NCBI GenBank assembly: GCA_015680685.1
Contig: MNCI01022408.1
Location: forward strand, 466,459 to 530,458
Reading direction: 5' to 3'
Source: Gnetum montanum
Lineage: Eukaryota > Streptophyta > Gnetopsida > Gnetales > Gnetaceae
Length of the DNA: 64,000 bases
Made by a program: the position numbers and the translations under genes. The stretch's first letter is position 1, and every line of letters begins with the position of its first letter. The notes beneath the pieces were generated by a model. The model saw only the letters and a list, made by a program, of their open reading frames with translations. It had not been told where the DNA came from and made no database searches. This document shows positions 20,640 to 30,949 of the stretch, piece after piece.

Positions 20640-23420
20640 GAGTGCATCTCAAAAATATTTTCCACCATTAGCTTATTTGGTGGTTTTTATCTCCTTCATT
20701 CATCCTAGGATACGAATCTCCTAAGGAGGAGACTTGTTTTTTGATTGGGCGATGGGCCCTTGAGCCTCAGTATTTACTTGTTGAGTGTGCATATCTATGT
20801 TGGTGGCTTGTGATAATGAGGCCATGGAAATGACTGACAAGGGGGTAGGCTTAGGGGGACCTAGATCCATGCATTTCCTAGCCATCTTGTCAGCTATATG
20901 TTCATCATGTCTCTTTAGGTAGGTAGGTTGTGATGCAGGCCCTACCATCGAACCTTGAGCAGATGGGGGATCCACACATTTTGGTGCCCTTATGACAAAA
21001 GGTGTCTAGGTTGTTGTTGCCACAACGTGTTGTGGGGACCTAATCACAAAGGGTATCATGGGTGCCCCAGGTGATGCCTTGATGATGAAGAGGACCTGTG
21101 TCCTAGTTGACATTTAGGCCCCAATGTCACTGGAGGACACATGAACCAAAAATGGTTCATGTGTTATCTTCACATCATCACCCATGCTAATAACATTAAT
21201 GATATATCCTACACTACTTGTTTTCAATGGATCCTTATAAAATTTAATGGATTGGTTCTCTAGTCGAGTAGGATTACTTTCATCAAGGACTAGCTTGCCT
21301 TTATTGATCATGCGTTGGATATCGTCCTTCAATGCTAGGAAGTAATCCATGTCATGACCATGCAACTGATGGTAATTGTAGAATTAGTCCAATCTAAAAT
21401 TATTGGGGTACCAAAGGCTCATTGGGCATAGCCATGAAAGGGTTTTAGAGGACCTCACAGTACCTCTCGTGGCACATTCATACATCCTCTGACATTTTCT
21501 TGTGCTAAATGCACCTAGCACTTAGTAGTTGGTCTAAAAGATTTGATAGCTTGATTGACAAAGGGATGTATTTTGAGTGATCCTTACACTCAAAGTTTGG
21601 CCTTGGGGGATCTTGCCCCATGGCCATTGATGATGTGGGTTGGTTGGTTCCTACATTGCCAGAACCTGATGCTTTGTTGTTAGTGGTTGGGGCCTTAGGT
21701 GCCTTGGCCACTTGCTTATTGTTGTTGGGCTTGGCTTCATTAGCCATAGCTGCCATGGTGGTTATCATGGCTTTTCCCTTTTCCTTATCCCTCTTTATAT
21801 GTGCATTCTTGTAGGCCACATAAGCTGAGTCCTTACTAGCCTTTGCCACGTTTTGTATGCTCTTTGTTTGAGAAAAAGCTTGGCTAAAGGAGCACAGGGC
21901 TAAATAGTATAGATTTGATTTGATGAAATCATTTACTGCACCCTTAAGAATGGCCAATAGGTGGGTTTTAGCAATAGGCTCATGAATCTCATTTAGGGAG
22001 GCACTCCAACATTGTATGAGTTTTTGCACTAGTTCCAATGCTCCTTGCTTAATGTTCATTAACTAATCTAGTATGGCCTCTAGCTTCAAGTTGTACTTGA
22101 AGCAGGTTACAAATTGGCTCAGTAACTCCTCTAGAGTTGAGATAGAAGCTCTAGGAAGCACATGATACCAGTCAAGAGCTTTGCTAGTTAAAGACATGGC
22201 AAAGATGTGGATGATCACATGTGGCCACACTTGCAGTAGTAAGCACTCAGAATGGAAAGTACTAAGTGAGCATTGGGGTCACCGTTCCCATTGTATTTTG
22301 TGAAATAGGGGAGTTGGACCCTAGGAGGCAATGTTAGCAGAGGAACTGTAGGGTTAATGGGATCATCTTGGTAAAATTCCATTACGTGGGCCATTTCAGA
22401 GTTGGTCTCTTTCAGCCACCTAACCTCTTCTATGAGAGTTTGGATAAGTTGGAATGCTTTGTCCAAACTTGGGAATGTTGTAGAGGGTTGCATCGGCTAT
22501 GTCATTGGTGGTGCCATTGGAGTGGTCCATAGCCCTGTAGTGGGTTGTGCCATCATGTGTGATGTTTGGTACATTTGTTGCTACATGTATTATGACACAT
22601 GTGATAATTGCACAGTGGGTACAGATGTTGGGGTTCGCCACACAATTGAGGCTAGGGATATTGTTGGTGATGGGACTGAGATGGTAGGAATGACAGGAAT
22701 GTGACTTGTGTGTGGCTACAATATGGACATGGTATGCACATATAGTAGAGTTTGGATCATAGATGTTGGCTATGAATGCTAAATGAAGTGTGAAGAAATG
22801 ATGAAAGGAAAGGAGGAAGAAGGCCCTACACTTTATTGTGTAGGTAGGACTTGGTGGCTAGCCACCATCGACGAAGGCTTGGGCTATGGAAGTATGAAAG
22901 CTACCTCAAAGAAGGTAGAGGACTATGACTAATGTGGTAAGAAAATAGAAGCAAACTGTGGAATTGATACGTAGAATGGGATGCCACTGTCGGAATGAGA
23001 TTCGAACTCCTCCTACCCATCATGTAAGGGTTCATCATAGTTTGATGTAGCATCCTACTCTCTTGGCCTGCTCACCCTAACGAGTTGGTCCAAAATCCAT
23101 TTGAAGTTTTCAGTGAGCGATATCACTACATCTATGGTAGGAAGGAACTCCCTCCCATTTTGATGGATAATCTCAAAACTATGCTTTTCCTCCATTTTTT
23201 GGTGATCCAATGATAGGCCCGCTTGGAGCTTAGCATATAGAAAGTTGTACCATTCATCATCAAGCACCGTGTGTTCAGGTGATTAATGTCATAGTCTGAG
23301 AGACTGTCATTGTGGTTGCATGAGGCTATGTGGCTACTTGACATCTCCCGTATGTTGGATGGGGTAAGCCACTTCTAAACTCAAGGTAGCAGTTGAGGTG
23401 TTAACAGGGTTCATTTTCAT
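20640..23420 (-). pseudogene. gag of element B (broken)
   Basis: Gag would form the virus-like particle. The start is taken at 23420 (MKMNP, matching MNHVNP in A). Blocks in order: DDEWYNFLYAKL near 23250; EEVRWLKETNSEM and FYQDDPINPTVP near 22400; YFTKYNGNGDPNAHL near 22290, the usual start of the capsid-like domain; LLAILKGAVNDFIKSNLYYL near 21950; FECKDHSKY near 21590; GHDMDYFLALKDDIQRMI near 21330, corresponding to the GHDTE.C..LK block of plant gypsy gag. A Pro/Ser-rich hinge (20700-21000) leads to protease. Several stops and frameshifts. Confidence 0.85.
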
Positions 23421-23881
23421 TGTGTAAGAAGGACGTGAGAGAAGAACATGCTTGTAAAAACGTTCAAGTGCAAAAAACTTTGAAATAAAATGATCAAGTA
23501 AAAATCATAAAAGTAGGTCAAAATGGCTAAGTCTAGAAATGTTAAAAAATGTTATCTCTAATGTTACGCTCATGACACTCTAAGGGACTATTACACTCAT
23601 AGGGTTTTCATGCTCTATAGAACACTTAGAGCTTGATGTAATGGACAATTTGGGCTTTCCATCCTACAAGATTCTAGGGGAACCATCAATTGGGACCAAT
23701 CTGCACCAACTGGAACATAGACAACTCCTATGTTGGCCTATGATCCAACTACTATTGTGTCAAGTCCACAAGGGTGTTGTGTCTACCCTAGCTTTCCATT
23801 ACTGATGGGGATTCATAAAGCATGTGGAACTACACTTTGTATATAGAAGGAATGGGAGGCCCTCCTTTTAGCACCAAAAAC
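23421..23881 (-). other. leader and primer binding site of element B
   Basis: The leader between the 5' LTR and gag has no coding sequence. The primer site on the minus strand reads TGGTGCTAAAAGGAGGGC (23859-23876), six nucleotides inside the LTR. A has TGGCTCTAGAAGGAGGGCC and C TGGTGCTAGGAGGATTGAT at the same place. It begins TGG as required for pairing with a tRNA CCA end; I could not assign the tRNA. Confidence 0.6.
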
Positions 23882-25737
23882 TGTGACATCTGAAAATGTC
23901 AGTGGTTGGAACACCAAGAGATCTGCAAGTGTATAGCCTAACCCCGAATCCATGTGAGGGTCATGCTAGAGAAATGGAGATGAGGTGCCATGAATGATCT
24001 GGTCAATCAGATAGTGACTTATGTGGTGTAATAATAATTATTTGTAAAAGACATTTTTAGGGCATTATGGGTAAGTCAGGATAGCAAACAAGAGCATGAA
24101 ATTGAGTTATGGTGCACAAATAGTAGTGTAAACATGCAAATGTGTATCAACAGTAGAAAAAATGCAAGAAGTAATGTTGAAAATCTAAAATAAATGTTAA
24201 TAAAGAAAATGGAACAGGAATTTTAGGGTGGAGAAATGCATTGCCCCAAGACTGGAGAGCGTAAATTTTGATTAAATAGTATTTGAAACTAGTATACGAC
24301 ATTTAGATAGGCACAATGGCAATGTAGTGGTGTGGTCATAGTCTTTGGGACATCACTGGAGTAGTGTTGGCAACTACAAGGAAGGTTGAACCTACTAGGT
24401 TGGCAGCTGTCATGTTGTGTGGGTGCAAGACTGCACTGCAGTACTTGCCAAGGTGTCAAGATTGAGTGCTTATGTGTAGAAGTAGAAAGGTTGCTAGGAA
24501 TGCTTGAATGCTCAATGCTCAAATGATTTTTCCCACCCACAAAACGCTAACTATTGGGGTATTAATAAGGCTAGGGTTGATGTGAGATCTAGAATAGATG
24601 TCATGTGGCCTGGGTGCCATGTGGCATGTGCATGGATGGGTCACACTGACATGTTATGCTCAAAGTGTTACACTCTACAAAATAGGAACAAGAACTCAAA
24701 TACTGCTAAACTGTGACCACACCACTCAGACTACACATGCCAAAGTCTGAGAGACCATCATGTACTTACAAAAAATGTCAAAATAATGCAACTTGGAGTC
24801 TACACTCTAGGACTACATCTTTCCCCTCCTCTGAGTAGGATCAAGCGTAGGGACAATTTTGAGGATCAATGGGGGAATGCAAAAGTAAGGAAAACTGCTG
24901 ATCTTGGCTACCAAAGGAGTCTCAGAGCTGAAATGAAGGTCGATTCCATGTTCTAGGAGCTTTTGGAGGCTCTTGGAGGCATTTTCCATATGTCAAGTTG
25001 TCTACGCTACAGAGCGTGATAGAGTGTAGCATGAACACTTAGTACAATTTTGCAAATTTTAACTTGCTACACCCATCATGCTTTCTACACTATACAGTGT
25101 AGCAGAGCGTAACACTAGTACTTTGATTAATTTTGACAAAATTTGCAATGTTTCTTCATGACACATTGATCACACTCTGGGGTGTAGTAGGATAGGTAGC
25201 CTTGAAAGTTAGAAAATTGCCAAATGCATCTTCCATGTCCAGATAGCTTGATAGATCCTTGTCCAACACTTAGGAAAAATTTGGTTCTGAAACCAATGTA
25301 AAGCTTGATAGCTTGCAAGATAGAAAATTTGCCAAACTATTTTTTCCATGTTGAGCATCCTTGATAGACTCTAGCCTACTGCTTGACTAAACTGGGAATC
25401 AAGACATGTGTTAAGCTAGGCAAGTTGGAGAGTGTAGTGAGCTTGATAGCCTAGGAGATAGATAATCTACCAAACTATTTGGTCCATCCAAAGTAACCCT
25501 TTATCTCTTTTGGCTTAACATTTATGTAGATTGGCCATGGAAGTGTGTGCTATGCTGGCCATGCTAGGGAGCATAGTAGGAAAACTTAGAAAAATTTTGC
25601 AAAAATTATGACTTCAAGTGTGCTACACTATCTACACTACACAACATGACACTATACTTAGAAAACTTTTACCCAAGTTTTTACACTTAGACACATCTAC
25701 CATTGAACTGTAGGAGCTCAAAATTGGTGGTGTTTCA
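23882..25737 (-). repeat. 5' LTR of element B
   Basis: It begins TGTGACATCTG and ends GGTGGTGTTTCA on the plus strand. It is collinear with 6694-8517 throughout, with many transitions between the two, so the insertion is old. The right neighbour is element A's intron 1. Confidence 0.85.
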
Positions 25738-28700
25738 ACAAGAAGCATAACCAACAGTTAGAAAAAATTTTAAAAATTTTCAAAGGTTATGCTCTATGGG
25801 GAGTGTAGCCAATAGTTAGAAAAATTTTGAAACTTTTAGAGTTAGAAAAAATTCCAAGTGTAAATGTGAAACAGTGATGTTATTGCTATGCCTTGTTGAG
25901 GATTGGATGTGTTAGATGGGTCTACTGACATCCCTTTCCCATAGGGTTCGTTAGGGAAGCTAAGAATTCTGCTGATGTGCTAAGTGTAATTTTGATGCAT
26001 TGTTTTTTATTTTTCTGTATCCAATGCTAACACTCTCCTCTTGTTGCTATTGTGGTTGCAAGGTTCTATTAAAATCCATCCTTGTCGTAGTTGAGCTGGT
26101 GGGTATCTTTTGTTGTATGAGAAAACCTATGCCAAACGTACCTACACTAGACACATGTGTGGGTCACTAGGTGGTATGGTTCCAATTAGGAGCATAGGAG
26201 TTTCTAGAATTTTTGCTTCACCATTTTAGTGTGATGATGTGATCACACTTGGTAGTAGAAGTAGCTGGTGTTATAATAGAAACACTATTACCTCAACCAA
26301 ATTAGGGCATCCTAAGGTTCATATTTGATGAGCTTGCTACTAATGATGGAGTAGGGAGTTTAGGTTGGGGTCCTAGGGGCCTTAGACCTTTATCTAGGAT
26401 TTGGCAGATGCTAGAGTACCAATGCTACAACAAAAACAATACTTTGTTCATTGCTTGACATGTACATATCCTTTTTTAAAACTCACCTGGGATAGTATAT
26501 TGTGCCAAAGGGTGAGTCTTTTACTATTTCATGTACTATCCATTTGATTATGACTCACACGAGGATGCTAACCACTTATGTCTATTGCCAGATTTACTAT
26601 TGACACACATGGCCTTCATCATGAGGATGGGGCTTTGAACTTAACCCTCACTACCCTATAAGAATTCTCATCTTTTGAAAATGTGTGCATAGTTATGATT
26701 GGATAGATAGGGTTTGACCTAGTGGAGTACCCTCAGTAGTTCCCTAAAGCCTATGAGAAGTGCCAAGCCTATGGTTGGTTGGATGTAGAGTGGGTGACTA
26801 GTGTTCCAAGCATCGAGGAGGTTTTAGCCCCACCACCACCATCTTGCACACCATTTGTGCCACATAAGTAGAGTATCTTTTTTTTTTGTTCATTTTCTGC
26901 TTTTCCTTTCTTATGTTGTTAACTTTTCTTTCACCTATTACAGCTACAGTCACTTCAGGAGAGGCTATGGTGGTAGCAACAAGTCACAATAAGGCCGCGC
27001 TCATCATGAAATATGGTGAGGTGCAGAGTTCATAGTGTTGGTTGTGCTATAAATCCCCAGTGGAGATAACGAGAAAGCCTCAATGGGCTAGGCTAATGGA
27101 CCTTTTCATGGCTATTAGCCTAAGTATCCCAATGGCCAAGATGATTTCCATCATCGATTCCTTCAGTGAGAGCACCAGTTGCTTCATCATGCAAGCCTAT
27201 GGTATGTGTGTAACCTTTCACATCACGGATGAATTCTTTGCATACCTCTTCAGCCTCCCCTCTAAGGGCCCATTGGTTGCTAAAAAAACTAACAAAGACT
27301 TGGACCATAGAGGGAACATTGAGGAGTGGCTAGGCATTTCCAAGTTCTGCAAAGCAATAAAAATTAAGAAAGTGAGGCTACCTGTGGTCCACCACCTCTA
27401 TCCAGTCTTTTGTGCATGCATGTTTTCAAAGATTCTCTCCCAAGGGGAAATCCTTGGGATGGAGAAAGCTTTGATGATGAGGGATGTGATAGAGGATGGG
27501 ACATAGTACAATTGGGCCTCTTACCTTGCTGATGGATTGTGTGTTGAAATTATTAGATTTCTCCACAACCTCAAAGCAAGATCGCACATGCACTTTATGT
27601 TCTTTGCAGCATGCTTGTAAAGGTTTGTGAAGTTCTTGGTGATTCATGAGGATGGGTGGTGGGTGGTGTAGGACTATAGGAAAATTTCTAGGTTGTGGAT
27701 CCATCACCTATTCAACACCACATAGTCACAAGATCCCCCAGAGAAAATCAGTGAGTCATTTTCTATAACAACTAGAGGCAACATGGGATGATCTCACCAC
27801 ACATGTGATAGTGCAGGTGAGGCCCCACCTACCAACATCGAAAATGCAGCAAGAGGGCTACAACTGATTACTGAGGTAGTGGGATCATCTAGGTCAAAGA
27901 TTAAGAAGCCTTTCCCTACAAAGGAGCTCGTACGCAAGGTGGAGGAGAGTGGCAAAAAAATCCATTTCAAGTTTCATGATATATGCTTAGGAATCACAGG
28001 TGAGTATGAATCATTGAATAGTACTATGATATACTATGCTATGCTATGCTAATTTTTGAAAATTATAATCCTAACTTATGTGATGTAGCCAAGAGGGCCC
28101 CTATAGTAGTAGTAGAGCCCATACTGGATGATGTCCCTCCTCAACTTGAGGGACACGTACTAGAGGAAGAGGAGCAAGAAGTTGTAGAGGTGCTATGGCA
28201 ACATGAAGAAGGGTTGCTACAATTTGAAGGGGGTGAGTTTGAAAATTTCTTTAATGGTGTGCAGATGGGTGATCCCCCCACTCTCACATCTGAGGACTTG
28301 TTTGGTAGGAGCTTTGCACTACCACATTTTTTTTCATTTTTAACTTCTACACCTTTGGCTGTTAGCTGTCTAATGGTTACTAAGTGTGTTATATCATAGT
28401 CGCTGGTGTTCTTGCTAAGGGTCTAGCATCCACACTTTTCACATGCAGCCATGGATGGAGTCACCCGATAAATTCATTTTCATGTAAGGCTTGGTGGATG
28501 ACATGATGGACCATATATGAAAAACTAATCCTAAGATTGGTACATGCATGTGTACTTGCCTTATTTCACTGATTTATTGCTCGGTCCATAGCTAACATTG
28601 TTTTGCCTACCATATGACAATAGATTCCTAGCTTCGGTGGGATCCAAATAGGGTGGCCTAGGTTGATGTCATGCCTGAGTTTCCCCTCAAGGTGGAGAAA

Positions 28701-29604
28701 GCACCCCATTACGTGTATGATGAGATGAGTAAGTGTGCACTCTTATTTATGAGAGCATTGTGGAAGTGCGGGCACACTAACGAGCATCTATGGAAATGGG
28801 TGCACAAGCTCCAAGAGAGGGGGGTAAGCTAGGATGCAAAATTGGAGGACTTGCAGTCCCTTTATGAATTTCTAGTGGCATGTGACAATGTGGATGGTAC
28901 CTAGTAAATATTTGAAATTAACTATGCCAGGTGTTGGTCAGCCATCTGTGGCAAAAATGAGGCCACCTGGGAGGTGATCAAGCAAAGGCTGCAAATGGAC
29001 CTACTAGCAAGGAAGAACCAAAACTAGAAGGATTACAATGCAAAAGTGTATCAATGGGAACAAACTCAAAAGAATCACAAATACCACTACAAGCATGAAT
29101 GTGAGGCATACCTTAAAAGGTACAAAGATGAGTCATGGAGTGTCATTGCTACAACATGTTTCTTGAAGTGATTGGTGCAATGTAGCTTATGAGCTATTTG
29201 CTAGTAACATAGTGGTGAGTGGAACCCCAGAGAGACATATTGTTGTGCCTTTAGGAGAGGTCTCTTCTACTAAGTTTTCACTAGGGATACCCTCATGGAC
29301 AATTATGGAGAAAGGAAAGAGCCTCACAGGTATTAACCTTAGTGAGGAGAATTGGAGATAACTATTGGAAGCAAAAAACCTCCAATGCTTAGAGGTAGGC
29401 CTCGATAGGATGCCCCCAGATATGGATGCAAGTCCTTCTTAGGTTGGTCTAGTTTGAATTACTTTTATTCATCTTTGTGATAATTTTTGTATGTCACTTA
29501 TTTATCAATTGATTTATTATTTTTATTTTTGTTTAAAGTAGGTTCTGCATGATGGTATAGGCCCCAGTGGAGTAGTACAGGAAGAGGAAGAAGAAGAATC
29601 CTAG
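25738..29604 (+). pseudogene. antisense multi-exon gene of element A, exons 2-8 (unknown protein)
   Basis: Proposed borders: exon 2 from about 26062 to 26511 (donor GTGAGTC); exon 3 from 26592 to about 26868; exon 4, 26944-27999 (donor GTGAGTA); exon 5, 28089-28304 (GTAGGAG); exon 6, 28400-28539 (GTACATG); exon 7, 28624-29442 (GTTGGTC); exon 8, 29542-29604 ending in TAG. Exon 8 has exactly the length seen in B (63 bases) and encodes GIGPSGVV plus Glu residues. Exon 3 reads FTIDTHGLHHEDGALNL; exon 4 is open from 27042 to 27506 with ARLMDLFMAISLSIPMA, VTFHITDEFFAYLFSLP and NIEEWLG; exons 4 and 5 join in frame (GITA then KRAPIVVVEP). Exon 5 has an acidic stretch (EEEEQEVVEV). A stop at the position of a B Gln (CAG to TAG) shows the copy is dead. 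Weak resemblance to plant mobile-domain-type proteins only. Confidence 0.62.
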
Positions 29605-29819
29605 CCCCCACCAAAAACCACTAGTTGAGTAGCCCAAAATATAGCCCTACTGTTGGGTAATTTTGTACTTTTTGACAATTTTTATTTTGGATGTATACTT
29701 GAACTATATATTTTACTGATGATTTAATGGTAATGTGATGATTATTCATATATCACCTTGTCATATTTTATGTAATGTTATAGGATTTTTAACTTGCAAC
29801 TTGATTGATTTAATTAGGC

Positions 29820-29945
29820 CCTTTGTGGGCCCCATGCCAGTTTAAGGCCATGGCAAAAGGGCCATTGCTAGTTTAGCCACTTTGGACCATGACATTGAAA
29901 GCAAGTAGGTTGTCAATTTTAGGCCTTACGAGGCCCCTTTTTTGT
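29820..29945 (-). repeat. minisatellite 1 of element A
   Basis: Three or four decayed units with CCAGTTTAAGGCCATGGCAA and CTAGTTTAGCCAC cores lie between the antisense gene's 3' end and the protease linker, as in B. A short (TG)n run follows at about 29948-29963. Confidence 0.65.
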
Positions 29946-30439
29946 ATATATGTGTGTGTGTGTGTATTTCAAAAACACAGGAGCTAAATGAAACTACATA
30001 AGCTAATGAAATGAAATAAATGACGTGAGATGTAAACAACTATGCAAATGCAACTGTAGAAGAAAAAAACAACACGTAAGCAAGAAAGGTAGATGAACTA
30101 AGGGGACACCTTAGTCATGTAAGTGTTTTATAACTTGATGTGGATTAGGAGGAGTATAAGGCCTAGGAGGCATAAGGAAATACTTGCCTAGACCTTCATC
30201 AGTTATGCAAAAGGGCAATTGTGCCTAGGGAGCTCCCTTAGGGAGGTTGCTCATTTCGTTTGGCTACCTAGATGGGTCAACCAGACAAATTTGGCCTTCA
30301 TCTTGAATGGGTGGTGTGTCTTCAGAGATTTCTACTTCCAACCTTTTTTTGGCATCAATGTTGTTGATGGTTGGGGGAGGTACATTGTTGTCATATATTA
30401 CCACCTCTCCACCCTCATAGGATAGGTGGATCTCTTGAA

Positions 30440-30800
30440 GGATAGGGAAAGAGATAGTCCATAACTAGGCTAGCTAGGACCTCCCTAAGATTAGGTTGAA
30501 TCAGGACATCTCTTCAACAATAATGAACTCAGCAATAGTGGGGAATTGCTTCCCTACCATGAAAGCTATCATGATTGTTTCTCTTACAACAACATGTGCT
30601 CAATTGAAAGATTTTAAGCACGTTGTTTTAGTTGGCTTGATGTGGTCAACCAAACCAATTTTGTTAATGACAAGGAATGGGATGATAGTTGCCACCCCAT
30701 CATTAATGTGCACCCTACAGATTCTATATTGGCCTACACAGATCATTATAAACATTGGTGCACTAGCCACTTATCCCTTTTTAGGGTCAAGCTTGACTAC
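30440..30800 (-). pseudogene. protease of element A (catalytic Asp lost)
   Basis: Minus-strand translation gives VHINDGVATIIPFLVINKIG, matching VHVDDGATTNIIPFLVIDKL of B. The residue corresponding to the catalytic Asp is Asn, a G-to-A transition. The end block FNLILGRS is preserved. The linker continues to about 30330 and is followed by minisatellite 1. Confidence 0.8.
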
Positions 30801-30949
30801 CTCATCAGGAAATGTTAGGGGTGTTGACCTAGACTCCTGGGTTGTGGGGGGAAGCATTACAACATGGATGGACTTTTCATCTACTGGAATATCATCCTTG
30901 ACTAGAATAGATGTTAGCATGTGAACTAATGCTTCATAGTGAACAAAGG

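Larger units (their letters stand above)
6694..25737 (-). mobile_element. complete Ty3/gypsy element B, about 19 kb, nested in A
   Basis: The element is bounded by two related LTRs (6694-8517 and 23882-25737) in the same orientation. Going down the minus strand from 25737 it contains: 5' LTR, primer site, gag, protease, minisatellite 1, an opposite-strand intron-containing gene, RT, RNase H, integrase, minisatellite 2, 3' region, 3' LTR. The flanking pentamers ATGGG (6689-6693) and ACAAG (25738-25742) differ only by transitions and could be a decayed target duplication of ACGGG. On both sides the flank is the same run of short inverted repeats of element A. Its size is at the upper end for plant gypsy elements. 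Confidence 0.8.

Noticed and set aside
21620-21814. Plus-strand frame rich in Ala and Leu, like a signal anchor
   Set aside because: Shadow of the minus-strand gag of B; the same shadow appears over A's gag at 31939-32199.
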